Shown piece after piece: positions 10,501 through 19,098 of a stretch of 22,345 nt of DNA. The notes beneath the pieces were generated by a model, which did not search any database, was not told the origin of the DNA, and saw only the letters and a program-made list of their open reading frames with translations. A program made the translations under genes and the position numbers. This stretch comes from Saccoglossus kowalevskii (taxonomy: Eukaryota; Hemichordata; Enteropneusta; Harrimaniidae). Numbering within the stretch: the first letter of the stretch is position 1; every line of letters starts with the position of its first letter. Where the stretch lies: the NCBI RefSeq assembly GCF_000003605.2, contig NW_003107593.1, positions 31,761 through 54,105 of the forward strand. The letters are read 5' to 3'.

Positions 10501-10939
10501 AGGATCCACACCCCATGATTACAGCACCAATGCCAAGTAGTCTGGGTTTATTCCTCGTGGCACCAAAGTACGAGACGAATACAATGAGCAGCATGACTGT
10601 CAAATCATAAGCGCTCACGATGACGCCCGTCGCCGTGCTACTAAGACCAAACCGGATCTCAATGCTTGATATACTCATGTACACAAACCCATTGACGGCG
10701 AGTCCCTGTACAAACATGAGCGATGACAGCATCCCCGCGAGCCAGTTAGGGGTGCTGAAGCGTTGCATCCATGACGGTCGCAGGCTAAGCCATCCACAAA
10801 GTAGAGATTCTGTCTCAATCTGGAAGCTACTTATTTCCGAAGAAACAGAACCACGTGTGCCTTTGTCAATACTCCCCTTGTCCGCATTGTCGTCTCTGTT
10901 CTCACCGGAATCCTTTCTCGTCATCTCGGTCTCAGACAT
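4206..10939 (-). CDS. Gene A: OATP/SLCO4A-like solute carrier, complete (9 coding exons, 721 aa)
   Basis: Coding sequence on the minus strand is 4206-4588, 5371-5435, 6596-6771, 7025-7181, 8004-8202, 8417-8680, 8828-8949, 9803-9899 and 10237-10939 (2166 nt including stop). All introns are GT-AG and the phases agree. The family carries organic anions such as hormone and steroid conjugates across the plasma membrane, independently of sodium; this copy's substrate is unknown. Visible hallmarks are CGW at 48-50, RFSTPNW at 60-66, [13 protein letters not shown] at 274-286 (close to the OATP signature, with S where many members have R), a ten-cysteine Kazal-like loop at about 462-545, and [13 protein letters not shown] at about 573-585. 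Length is close to human OATP4A1 (about 722 aa, from memory). The start was chosen because MSETEM aligns with the first possible ATG of gene B; an in-frame ATG at 11059 would add 40 residues but crosses a likely splice acceptor. Confidence 0.9.
4784..5153. mobile_element. Foldback (long inverted-repeat) element in gene A intron 8, TTAA-flanked
   Basis: Two arms of about 150-180 bp face each other around a centre near 4968. The best-matched inner parts include CAGCAAAGGATTATGGGT against its reverse complement at about 4988-5005, and ATGCAATTTACA at 4848-4859 against its reverse complement at 5080-5091. The similarity weakens outward but still ends in TTAA on both sides (4780-4783 and 5154-5157), with AG...CT at the element tips. 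No coding capacity is seen. Confidence 0.65.
5371..5435 (-). CDS. Gene A coding exon 8 (65 nt)
   Basis: This micro-exon encodes [21 protein letters not shown], the conserved cytoplasmic turn and start of membrane segment 11. The acceptor is TTGTAG|GTGTG and the donor is TTG|GTAGGT. Its length matches genes B and C, while the flanking intron 7 (5436-6595) is about ten times longer than in B and C. Confidence 0.88.
5436..6595 (-). other. Gene A intron 7, no further feature
   Basis: This 1160-bp intron holds an AT-rich low-complexity run (about 6383-6412), a CACGTG at 5843-5848 and ACGCATGCGT near 6046. I recognise no exon or mobile element. The same intron is 111-112 bp in genes B and C, so it was expanded in A or trimmed in the others. 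Confidence 0.6.
6596..6771 (-). CDS. Gene A coding exon 7 (Kazal-like loop part 2 and membrane segment 10)
   Basis: It begins [10 protein letters not shown] and contributes the last four loop cysteines (NC, SC, GPC, VECW), then membrane segment 10 at about 546-565. The acceptor is CTTTTAG|ACTT and the donor is ATGAG|GTCAGT. The length of 176 nt is identical in all three copies. Confidence 0.92.
7025..7181 (-). CDS. Gene A coding exon 6 (Kazal-like loop, part 1)
   Basis: It supplies six of the ten loop cysteines in the order HLC, SVCGC, DPVCG, DAC and AGC, the pattern of the large extracellular loop between membrane segments 9 and 10 of OATPs. The acceptor is TTTCAG|CACG and the donor is GAGAG|GTAGGT. 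By eye it differs from gene B at 15 of 157 bases. Confidence 0.92.
7182..8003 (-). other. Gene A intron 5
   Basis: The intron contains a hairpin-forming pair GAGGGCGC (7636-7643) and GCGCCCTC (7682-7689), and a C7 run near 7424. Three near-tandem copies of ATGGCTCGAC lie close to exon 5. The open frames inside do not resemble known proteins. Confidence 0.6.
7851..7888. repeat. Three copies of ATGGCTCGAC
   Basis: The decamer occurs at 7851-7860, 7864-7873 and 7879-7888. The outer two are preceded by ACAGA, consistent with slippage or a small duplication. Confidence 0.8.
8004..8202 (-). CDS. Gene A coding exon 5 (residues 396-461)
   Basis: It encodes membrane segments 8 and 9, with the conserved [19 protein letters not shown] turn and CLFPIFILQCP, ending SYNSS before the Kazal loop. 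The acceptor is TTTTCAG|CGG and the donor is AGA|GTAAGT. A 130-codon frame on the opposite strand here is only a shadow of this exon. Confidence 0.92.
8337..8377. repeat. Perfect 12-bp inverted repeat in gene A intron 4
   Basis: ATAGTTTTTTTT (8337-8348) pairs exactly with AAAAAAAACTAT (8366-8377). On the minus strand it lies 40-80 nt downstream of the exon 4 donor. Confidence 0.7.
8417..8680 (-). CDS. Gene A coding exon 4 (residues 308-395)
   Basis: This encodes the large intracellular loop, rich in charged residues ([16 protein letters not shown]), then [19 protein letters not shown] and membrane segment 7 with PFIIKFLENQFGL, ending SSEAGLVL. The acceptor is GCAG|GAAC and the donor is TTAG|GTGAG. 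It is 3 nt shorter than gene B exon 4, a one-residue difference in the loop. Confidence 0.92.
8828..8949 (-). CDS. Gene A coding exon 3 (OATP signature, residues 267-307)
   Basis: The acceptor TATAG|TTTG is selected because it alone keeps the frame; the later ATAG|ATAA would give an immediate stop. The product contains [13 protein letters not shown], the family signature at the start of membrane segment 6, then [12 protein letters not shown]. The donor is CCAG|GTATTT. Confidence 0.92.
8950..9802 (-). other. Gene A intron 2
   Basis: No exon is seen in this 853-bp intron. It has four CACGTG sites (9081, 9418, 9547, 9737) and a ten-G run at 9537-9546. A diverged direct repeat of AATGTAAAT followed by TTATCACGT lies near 9321 and 9401. 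Confidence 0.6.
9803..9899 (-). CDS. Gene A coding exon 2 (residues 235-266)
   Basis: The acceptor ACAG|GTATAATG and donor GACGA|GTGAGT give a 97-nt exon. It translates to the fifth membrane segment (FGPTVGFLLGAYFLTIY) and ends in PLHQD. The exon size equals gene B exon 2. Confidence 0.9.
9900..10236 (-). other. Gene A intron 1
   Basis: This 337-bp intron shows a donor GTAATG and an acceptor ACAG. TAGAGGGCGCAAC near 10138 resembles the terminal motif of common short inverted-repeat elements, but no partner end was found. Confidence 0.55.
10237..10939 (-). CDS. Gene A coding exon 1 (residues 1-234)
   Basis: It encodes the polar N-terminus, membrane segments 1-4 (about 64-89, 104-125, 134-152, 195-218) and an acidic extracellular loop (about 158-193) with DEDTLC, DCEDDEWGD and an N-glycosylation sequon NIS. 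The donor is G|GTAATG, leaving one base for the next exon. The open frame runs on past the donor, but those residues do not match gene B, which fixes the exon end. Confidence 0.92.
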
Positions 10940-10952
10940 TGTTAGTGAGGGA
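10940..10952 (-). other. Gene A 5'UTR remnant bounded by a predicted splice acceptor
   Basis: On the minus strand a pyrimidine tract CCCCCTTTTCAG ends at 10953, followed by 13 nt and then the start codon. Gene B has an acceptor at the same 13-nt distance. This suggests that the first coding exon is spliced to an upstream non-coding exon, or to a spliced leader if the organism trans-splices. Confidence 0.6.
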
Positions 10953-11189
10953 CTGAAAAGGGGGATACAAAATATATATATTATTAGTGAGACTGTCACA
11001 AAACCTAATTTAAAAATATGCAAACCAGACAATTTATACTGACTTTGTGTTTGCTTCACGCTATTTTATTTACTGTATGTTTGTCCACGGTTACTCAAGA
11101 CCGTGCCGTGTCTTTATAAATCGTTTTACTACAGCTGTGCATCCGTTAGTACTGTCATGAATTTGTTATCGCGAATCTGTTAACCGACT

Positions 11190-11331
11190 NNNNNNNNNNN
11201 NNNNNNNNNNNNNNNNNNNNNNNNNNNNNNNNNNNNNNNNNNNNNNNNNNNNNNNNNNNNNNNNNNNNNNNNNNNNNNNNNNNNNNNNNNNNNNNNNNNN
11301 NNNNNNNNNNNNNNNNNNNNNNNNNNNNNNN
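11190..11331. other. Assembly gap (142 Ns)
   Basis: A run of 142 undetermined bases lies about 240 bp upstream of gene A's first coding exon. The missing sequence could include part of the gene A leader. Confidence 0.99.
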
Positions 11332-11452
11332 GAACCAGAAGCACATTTCAGAGTGCATAGGTGCGTATAAAATATTATGAATCTAAATACGTTTTATAGT
11401 AGAGCGCCATGCGACACAAGACGCCCTGCGTTCGAAACGAGACCCACGCGAT

Positions 11453-12148
11453 CACGTGTAAAAATACATTGTTAGTTCGCATGAAATTCATACATGCTCT
11501 GCGTGACGCCCGCGCCGGGTGCAGTCAGATTTGAACGTGACTGATACACATAGCGTAGTTTTCGTAAAACAACACGCAAATCATCTAGTGCTTCACGTGA
11601 TGATGCAAATGTTGGATGCCTCATATACCCTTATAATCCAGAGATTTTTTCTAAATTTAGTTTTATTCACTTACACGAGCCATTGCCACGTGATGTGGAT
11701 GAGCATCGACAACTTGAATGCAACAGCTGTGCATTAAAAGAATGGGCGTCACATTTAACTGATAAAAGGTGGCGACGGCGGCACTAAGACAATTCACCTG
11801 GTACACACTAGCACGTCTGTAGAAGAAGCAGCGTCACAATACCCCCCCACCCACCCACCGCCATAGTAGCTAATTTGTAACGTAGCCTCGCTGTACTTGC
11901 CAGATAACAATGACATTCACTGATTGTCAGATTATCATCAAACCGTATATCATAATAAATCTGTCATATGTCAGGGTCATGTAACTTTTTTTTTTACAAT
12001 AGGGCCGTGTAGCCATAACATAAACAAATATTGATTACGCACACATTCCCTCTATCCCCGATCGGGAAACGGTCATTGTATTAGGTGTGAATTGGCCTCC
12101 TTCTCTGGCAAAGGCGCGTTGCGGGTATAGGCAAAGCATTGTCACGTG
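11453..12148. promoter_or_regulatory. Cluster of four CACGTG (E-box/USF-type) sites upstream of gene A
   Basis: CACGTG occurs at 11453, 11594, 11687 and 12143, mostly in the context TCACGTGA or close to it. This lies 0.5-1.2 kb upstream of gene A's start codon on its transcribed strand. Binding of bHLH-ZIP factors is a motif-based inference only. Confidence 0.35.
11842..11859 (-). repeat. C-rich tract with G-quadruplex potential on the minus strand
   Basis: On the minus strand the tract reads as GGTGGGTGGGT followed by seven Gs, which gives enough G3 runs for a quadruplex. It is about 900 bp upstream of gene A's start codon. Confidence 0.6.
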
Positions 12149-12901
12149 ATCAGTACACTGTCAGTCACTATTTTTGACATCGTCATTGCCATGTGTTTTA
12201 TGTAGGATACGGGGATTGTCATACGAACTACACCTTCGAAATGATTTAGAAAATAGGTTTGTTTCTATTAAGAGCAGCTGGCCTGAATTCTTCGCAGAAG
12301 ACTGACACAATCTCAGTAGACTACTTGTCCAGTCCCTGTGGTTACACATTCACGAATACAGCAGTGTGGGTCATACATTGAAATGGGTCAATCAAACAAC
12401 ATTTCGAACTTACTCGCTGCCCAACCCCCATCAACACATCTGTCATTATATAACGCTTCACATAGTTCCTTCAACAAATCAAACGGCCAAATATAATTAC
12501 CATGGTTATATAAGATGAACATACCTTGGGTTTTGTCGACCGGCCACATATATAGTAACGTTCTCTACTCGGTCTTATTATGTTTTGGCACATGACCAGT
12601 GTTATCTTCGATACAAACAGAGGACGCCTCGCAAGGTCGTTGGGTTATCAAGTCAATTAACGTTCAACAGACTATGTATGATTGGTGTATCTGGACATTT
12701 GATGTGATCGTTATCTCACCCTATTGGTTCGCACTTGGTGTTATTAAAAACAAAGTGCTTGAATCTCGCGCGGTGTACCTGGATTTGTTGACGTCCGTCG
12801 TATACCGAGGTATATAGTGCTTCTCTTTATTTCATCAAGGTAATTGTATTACTCGTTGTATATCGTACATACGTCTAGGGTTGATTAAGTTGTTCATTTA
12901 A

Positions 12902-13056
12902 AGCGAGGGGGTCGTCACCTGCGCACGCGCGGGAATTGAGACCCAAGCGACGATAACAATACACGCTAAACGCAAAGGCTCATGGGTAGACGCTTGTTTG
13001 TAAACAAAGACACGCTATGGCCATCTGACGCATGGGCAGGTGACGACTCCTTCGCT
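12902..13056. mobile_element. 155-bp TTAA-flanked inverted-repeat element (MITE)
   Basis: TTAA at 12898-12901 precedes AGCGAGGGGGTCGTCACC. The other end, read on the minus strand, starts AGCGAAGGAGTCGTCACC just inside TTAA at 13057-13060. About 24 of 28 terminal bases match. Non-autonomous size, TTAA duplication and AG...CT tips match the pattern of the elements at 240-1461, 2714-2868 and 4784-5153, although the inverted repeats differ. Confidence 0.8.
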
Positions 13057-14060
13057 TTAACCGGAAATATGTTGTTATATTTACAAAATGTTTTATTCGG
13101 TAAAATAATACAAATATTGATCGGCTCCGACTCGGTCAACAATGTTCTCTTCGGACAAATTTGTATATCGACCTCCGCCCGGGTAAATATTTCTATATTG
13201 TAATCCAGTAGCATTTAGAAAATAAAAAAAATGTTTCATGTGGTGTTTGTGTTTTGTTATTGCCAACGTCTTAAAGTAAATATCCTCATAAGCAAAATAA
13301 ATGCACAACAACGCGCCAAATATCGCAAAACTATTTTTTATACATTTAACTGAATTTAATATAATTTAATTTAAACTATCTTGCGTTAATTTTTGTAAGA
13401 TCTTTTCTTATTTTTGTAAATTGGTTTTCATTTTATCTTTTTTTGTTTTATTAAAATCTATCTGTTTTCTTTAATACATTTAAATAAATATTTTTCAGTG
13501 CTTTTCTTTTTATAAAAAAAAATGTTTTCTGTATGAAAATATGTTCGGAGACATCATTTCAATCATGGAAAGAGTGCATGCACCAGTCTTTTTATTTGAA
13601 GTATTTTGCACTGATTTACATGATTAAAAATTAATATTTAATGCACGTATCCAATTTAGATAGTTTCGTTGCATTTACATCATTCCCACAAAGCATTGCA
13701 AAATATTCACATTATCTTTTTGAAAGGTACCTGCATATTATATTTGAAGATATCCTACTTGTGATTTTCAAGAGGATATCAAAATTAATTTATTCTACGA
13801 AAGAAAATACAACTTTTCCCCAAAAATAGAGAATATATCTATTTGACACTTCATCGAACCCTACGTATTAACTCTTCCCGTTTAGACGTTGACCTCCGAT
13901 TGGATTGTCAATCATCTGAGATCACGTGGTCGTATGGAATTCCCTGTGCACATCATATTTTATATCCCCGGATGAGTATGCGATTGTACTAAATCAAAAT
14001 GAACAATCATTAAATTATATTTGAAAATAAAAAATAAAGTACATAAATTGCAAAAATGAG

Positions 14061-14443
14061 TTATAAGCTATTTCCAGGTATGTTATCGGTGATATCAATT
14101 TCATCATTCAAATTGTTTCGTGTGTATCCAAGAAGTGATACGGTGCTTGTCTCTTTTTTGATAGCAGCCGTTGTCTCATTTGCCATCGTTGATACCGGTT
14201 CTGTACTGGTTGAGTCGATGTTGTCAGCAATCTGCGTATCGGGTGGAGCTTTATAGACTAAAAGAGCAACTATACATACAAATAAAGCAATACCAGCAAC
14301 TACTATGCCAATAACAACGAATTTCAAACCAAACGTGTGGTTATCGTAGATCCAGCAAGTCCCGGTATCGCCGCAGACCTCTTGCCATACAAGGCACGAA
14401 CTGTCAATCGCTGCACCAATCAAAATTGGGCCTGGGACTGCCC
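14061..14443 (-). CDS. Gene B coding exon 9 (C-terminus)
   Basis: From acceptor ACACAG|GGGC it encodes [20 protein letters not shown], the NHT sequon, membrane segment 12 and a Ser/Thr-rich tail with [12 protein letters not shown], ending PGNSL before TAA. The length of 383 nt equals gene A. Confidence 0.93.
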
Positions 14444-17400
14444 CTGTGTGAAGGAATTGTCATAGTTGTAAGTATAGCACTTCAGTCAGTACGGTATTTT
14501 GTTTTTCACGTCCATGAGACACATTCAATTAAAAATATTTATGCTGAATTAAAAAGCTGCATATATTAACCATGAGAACTCTCGATAATCTTAATTTACT
14601 TACCAAGACACCGAGTTATGATGGAAGATATGCCCAGGGCATGTGACCTCTGCTGATCTGGTACACATCTAGAAATATTGATGGGTGACATAAATTGTTA
14701 GATCAGTCTAAGGTTATCGGTATTACATATTAAACAGAAGAACATCTATTCAGATGAATATAAGAAAACGTGAACTGACCTCATAGTCAAAATTGTACTT
14801 GGAGTCAGTATAAGGAATGCCATTAGTAGAATGAGAAATAATCCTACAGTAAACACCGGAAGTTGCCAGCATTCGACTTCGCACTTCCCGGATACGGCTT
14901 CTGGTGTGTGGGAACTTTCCGTGTTCGATGAGATGCAACTGCAGTTGTAATACGTCTAACAGGGAGGTGAGCCAGTTAGAAATAGATTTTAAATTAGTGA
15001 AAAACAACATGCACTAAATGTGCGAGCAATATATTGGTTAAGATACGAGCTTGGATAATAAATTAGTTTTTTTTTTCGGGATTCGCATTTTTATCTCATC
15101 ACTTTATATTCTCATTTATTACACGCTGTTTCGAAACGTCTGTCCTCAGACGGGTAGTGTGGTATAGTGAAGTAACACATTGAGCCACTCAATGTATCGT
15201 TAGGTCGCCGCGCCATATGATGTTCCTACCTCACCATCATCCGGGGTATCCAGGCAACCAGCATAGCACGCATCAAAATATAGCAGATTATTGGTTCCAC
15301 AGACTGGATCGTAAGTTTCAGTACCAGCACAACCACACACATAGTTACACGGGTGGATAAGGTTGACCTCGTCAATATCACTCGTACTGAAATAATTGTA
15401 ATTTAGTGTGAAGCATATAATTTGATATAGTCGTATACAAAATCACATATTTTAACCATTTTTTGTACGATTTGGAAAACATGACAAGCAATTACCCACA
15501 CGTTCAATGAATTACCACTAGAGGTGTGCCATTTCTTGGGTGTAGTATCAGAATCTATCAGATATTAGGTCACACCCTCTAGCAAGGAAATTCTTCTATG
15601 ATTTCATTATGACGCACCGTAATCAAGATCGCTGAAATTGTAAAATTTGTTTTGTCGTCATTTGTCATTAATATATCATTTTCTGTTCTTCCAGAAATTC
15701 CATTGGCCCACAAAAAAAAAAAATACTTACTCTGAACTGTTGTACGATGTAACCACCCCAGCTATTTGTTGTTCTGGACATTGCAAAAGAAATATTGGAA
15801 AGAGGCACATCGTCACGATCGTCGCTAGTAAACAGAATCGTGTGGTTCCTATGACTTTTAAGTTGAATTTTTTTATGATCCAGCCACCCAGTAAAGTTCC
15901 CCCAGAAGCGCCAGATATGGACGTCACAGCTGAAACATTAACGAAACTATCACACTTTATAAAAATAACAATCACTGGTGAAAAACTGACACATGCATAT
16001 AATGTATAAATATCAAACGTTTAAACCACGCATTCTCTTACCTAAAACCAGACCAGCTTCGGACGCTGTTAGACCGAACTGATTTTCAATGAACTTGACA
16101 ATGAAAGGAAGGAATCCAAAAATGACGAATGTCAAAGCGGATCTATAGATAGTGATGCAACAATAAAATGGGTTTTTAAAAAGCATTTTAGTGGCGGGCC
16201 ACAAGTCTTTCCACCCTTCTCCGAAAGATGAACTTTCCCTTAAGAGTTCGACGTCGTCACGATTGTGGTGTGCCTGTGATTGGCGTCTATGCTGGATATG
16301 CTTGGTTCCTATGGAAACAGAACACAACAACAATATAATTTAATTATTTGTTATTGTGACTCTAGTATAGATATTATTTCAATGGATATGTTAATTTTCG
16401 TTAATCCAGCATAACGGGACAAATTTCAATACGTTTTTATTCACACTACTAAGCAATGTAACGTACCAAACTACGACAAAATCCCGTAAGAAATCAATAT
16501 TGATATTTTACAAAATGTTTGGAGTAAATACAAATTGGCCGACAAAATGTTAATTATTGTCACATGCCTTACAATCATTTACACTATTAAATAGAGGCTA
16601 TACCAACAATTAAAAGTTTCCAAAGTAATGGAATGTGGAATTAATATATCTATTTTTAAAATTAGTATGCTTTCAATTTATGCAAAACGGTGGCAAAACG
16701 AAAGATTTGAAAATGCAAATGTGCTTAGTACATAGATGCCTAAAATTCCCCGTCATTGCGGTAAGTTTGTTTCAAGATCGCTATATCTTCCATTCGTTTG
16801 ACATGTAGGCACCATGCCAGTGATGAGACAATAACAAAAATCGGAAAAAGGCCCAAAACGGTAATTATGGTTTAACACCATTACAAATTTGCCGTCAAAC
16901 CATATGACTAATCAAATTGTTGTTGTGTAGATCAAGTCTCAGATTGTGTAAGTTATAGTCGGACAACAATCCGCGGAAAAAAAAAAACAAAAGAAACAAA
17001 ATCAATAACAATTTGTACTCATGATAATGATATTTAAAACATACTGACATACTTTATATTATACCTGGCAATTCGGGAGGAAAAGCACCTATCGGAGCAG
17101 CTACCATCCATGCTAAGATCCATGCCAGTAAGAAACCGATCCACCACGCACCAACCCAGCTAGGATCCGAATTATCTATCGTTAAACTATATTAATAATA
17201 ATACATTATTATACTATAAGCTGATATTATGTGTATGATGGCCCAGCCAGTTTAATTCCAATCGCCGGTATACGTCTAATCTATTCTTATTATCTTGTTC
17301 CCCAGCTGTCTCGTACATAATTTCAGACAATCGGATAAATAATGCGGGCGGGTGTATGCATCAATTAGGTATCGTTTCCAGATATCGTCATGCTTACACA

Positions 17401-19085
17401 GCCATGTAACACATGTGAGGAATATAGCTGTGGCTAACACTAATGAGCATACGATGACAACAGCAACAAGAAGAAACACTCTACTCACTCGTCTTGGTGT
17501 AGTACATCTACATAGATTGTTAGGAAGTATGAACCGACAAGAAATCCAACAGAAGGTCCAATAACAGAAGATGTGCTCATTATAGCTTTAAAATATAAAT
17601 AGATAATTTGGTGATTATTTCCAAATACGTCATAACAATACGACATTACGACAAATCATTACTAGTTACTATACATAATTAAGTTACTGTATTTACCATG
17701 TAAGTTCAATACTAAATTAATTATTTGTTTATATTTGTTTATAAACTCTAATTTGATCTGTGATCATTGGGTACATCGAACATTAAGAGAACCGAATTTA
17801 TAGTGTAAGGAATCAGGTAAATAAATAAGTGCTCTTCGTGACTAATTAAAAATTTATATTGACTCATGTATTGAATCTGTAAAGTTAGACTATATTATTT
17901 ACCGTCTAAGACCCAATCTCAATGGGATAGTTCACATTACAGAATCAATGCATGAAGCTATTATAACATTACTTCATGCCCTTTACTAATTCAAAGTTAT
18001 ATTTTCAGGACAAAATGTCAAGAACACAGTATGTGTGTATGTTCGCATACATAACTACAAGTACAAGCTACAAGTACAATGCCTATGTATATGAGGACTA
18101 AAGGACATCCAAAGATAGAATTCCAAGAAAATAATTACTAAGCATTCACAGTACACTTGTGTTATCAATGTGACCTGCTCGACCCGATTAGGGTTTAAGG
18201 TAAACGTGAATGCCAAACAGGATTCTTATTATAACTGCATTCACTTAAAGTATTCCAGAAGTGTGGCTCTGAGTGTTTAGATGGATATTGATATTGAAGA
18301 GCTCCATCTTCGGTTGGCATCACCATCGATAATATGAATTACGTTACGAAGCTGAGTTTAGGTACAGATGCATAGTGTGTTTACCTAAGTACCAGGCCGA
18401 TCTTCTATGTGACGCATTCTCATCAGCAAATGCAAATCCAACGGTATAAATGGGTGATGCACCAATTCCATGGAGTACTTGGGCGAATATAAAAACAAAG
18501 GCATAATTTGACAGATCTCCCCAATCATCATCCTCACAGTCACTTAAGCGAGAAGTGTTTCTACCGGGCACACAGAGAGTGTCCTCGTCCCCGTACGCAG
18601 CATCGTAATCGTACAGACCAGTAGTGAAGTGTGGGATAGCCCACGTTAAGGATCCGCACCCCATGATCACAGCTCCCATTCCAAGTACTCTGGGTTTATT
18701 CCTCGTGGCACCGAAGTACGAGACGAATACAACGAGCACCATGTGTGTCAAGTCATACGTGGCCACGATGATGCCTATAGCCGTGCTTAAGCCCGAATCG
18801 TATCTCTATGCTCGATAAACTCATGTACACGATCCCAATAATGGCAAATCCGTGTACAAACGTAAGAGATGACATTATCCCCGCTAACCAGTTAGGAGTA
18901 CTGAAGCGCTGTATCCATAACGGACGTAAGCTGAACCATCCACACAGAAGAGATTCTGTATCAATATCGATGTTACTTATTTTGGAAGAAACAGAACCAT
19001 CTGTAGATTTGTCGATGGGTCTGTTAACTCCATTGGCATCTTCATTTTCATCACAATCTTTTCTTGTCATCTCTGTATTTGACAT
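14061..19085 (-). CDS. Gene B: OATP/SLCO4A-like carrier with one frameshift (possible pseudogene)
   Basis: Coding parts on the minus strand are 14061-14443, 14604-14668, 14780-14955, 15230-15386, 15731-15929, 16042-16308, 17065-17186, 17489-17585 and 18385-19085. Eight exons are open, every junction is GT-AG, and phases match gene A. Exon 1 is 701 nt against 703 in A: two bases are missing near 18789, so translation leaves the family sequence after IEIRFGL (residue 99) and stops 11 codons later. With that exception the gene would encode about 722 residues with the signature DPSWVGAWW, all ten loop cysteines and a normal tail. It is either a young pseudogene or an assembly or read error; an intact rest of the gene favours a recent or artefactual lesion. 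An in-frame TGA upstream shows MSNTEM is the first possible start. Confidence 0.85.
14604..14668 (-). CDS. Gene B coding exon 8 (65 nt)
   Basis: It encodes [20 protein letters not shown] with flanks TTTCTAG|ATG and CTTG|GTAAGT. It is separated from exon 7 by a 111-nt intron whose sequence is largely shared with gene C. Confidence 0.9.
14780..14955 (-). CDS. Gene B coding exon 7 (Kazal-like loop part 2, membrane segment 10)
   Basis: It reads [15 protein letters not shown], then [12 protein letters not shown] and the tenth membrane segment, ending STILTM. The acceptor is GTTAG|ACGT and the donor is ATGAG|GTCAGT. All four expected cysteines are present. Confidence 0.92.
15230..15386 (-). CDS. 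Gene B coding exon 6 (Kazal-like loop, part 1)
   Basis: It carries the six cysteines HPC, YVCGC, DPVCG, DAC and AGC and ends DTPDDGE. The acceptor is TTTCAG|TACG and the donor is GTGAG|GTAGG. The length of 157 nt is identical to gene A. Confidence 0.92.
15387..15730 (-). other. Gene B intron 5
   Basis: This intron is 344 bp, compared with 822 bp in gene A. Apart from the small inverted-repeat element and an A-run just outside the exon 5 donor, nothing is recognised. Confidence 0.55.
15518..15582. repeat. Small inverted-repeat element in gene B intron 5
   Basis: CTAGAGGTGTG (15518-15528) faces CACACCCTCTAG (15571-15582), an inverted repeat with a 1-nt length difference spanning 65 bp. It has the look of a very short MITE; no clear target-site duplication was found. 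Confidence 0.4.
15731..15929 (-). CDS. Gene B coding exon 5
   Basis: It encodes [20 protein letters not shown] and membrane segment 9, ending SSYNSS-like (TSYNSS). The acceptor is GTTTCAG|CTG and the donor is AGA|GTAAGT. The length of 199 nt equals gene A. Confidence 0.9.
16042..16308 (-). CDS. Gene B coding exon 4
   Basis: It encodes the intracellular loop ([20 protein letters not shown]), [19 protein letters not shown] and membrane segment 7 ([13 protein letters not shown]). It is one codon longer than in gene A. Membrane segment 7 has diverged noticeably ([16 protein letters not shown]). The acceptor is CCATAG|GAACC and the donor is TTAG|GTAAG. Confidence 0.9.
16309..17064 (-). other. Gene B intron 3
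   Basis: This AT-rich intron of 756 bp is five times the size of its gene A counterpart (147 bp). No exon or mobile element is recognised. Confidence 0.55.
17065..17186 (-). CDS. Gene B coding exon 3 (OATP signature)
   Basis: It encodes [20 protein letters not shown] and continues through membrane segment 6 to PPELPG. This is one of the exons most similar to gene A at the DNA level. The acceptor is TATAG|TTTAA and the donor is CCAG|GTATAA. Confidence 0.9.
17489..17585 (-). CDS. Gene B coding exon 2
   Basis: The acceptor TTTTAAAG|CTATAATG and donor GACGA|GTGAGT delimit a 97-nt exon encoding [19 protein letters not shown], membrane segment 5, ending VLHQD. The acceptor has a poor pyrimidine tract. 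Confidence 0.88.
17586..18384 (-). other. Gene B intron 1
   Basis: This is a 799-bp intron of AT-rich sequence without recognisable features. A direct repeat ACTACAAGTACAAGCTACAAGTAC lies in part near 18053-18078, a short local duplication. Confidence 0.5.
18385..19085 (-). CDS. Gene B coding exon 1, frameshifted near 18789
   Basis: The first part (18790-19085) translates to [10 protein letters not shown]...IEIRFGL. After a 2-nt deletion relative to gene A, the second part continues in another frame from GVIVAT-like membrane segment 2 sequence to AWYL. The second part is much more like gene A than the first part. The sequon is NTS instead of NIS. The donor is TTAG|GTAAAC. Confidence 0.88.
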
Positions 19086-19098
19086 TATTAGCGACGAA
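19086..19098 (-). other. Gene B 5'UTR remnant bounded by a predicted splice acceptor
   Basis: On the minus strand TTTTCACTCCCTATAG ends at 19099, then 13 nt precede the start codon. The arrangement is the same as in gene A, including a similar CTAA-rich leader, which supports a conserved 5'UTR intron. Confidence 0.6.

Larger units (their letters stand above)
10953..14060. other. Spacer between gene A 5' end and gene B 3' end
   Basis: About 3.1 kb without a gene I can support. Gene A's promoter and non-coding first exon should lie here, on the minus strand, but are not located. Contents are an N gap, four CACGTG sites, a C-rich tract, an inverted-repeat element at 12902-13056, and a very AT-rich zone at about 13300-13560. 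Near 13789-13794 TTTATT (AATAAA on minus) could serve gene B, about 270 nt past its stop. Confidence 0.55.

Noticed and set aside
10940-11059. A 40-residue N-terminal extension of gene A starting at the ATG at 11059
   Set aside because: It crosses a strong splice acceptor at 10953, and gene B has an in-frame TGA upstream and begins at the equivalent of MSETEM. I treat the extension as non-coding.
15121-15175. Sequence with CGAAACG and TCCTCAGAC in gene B intron 6, like tails of some retroelements
   Set aside because: Only a short similarity from memory, with no coding part or repeat structure.
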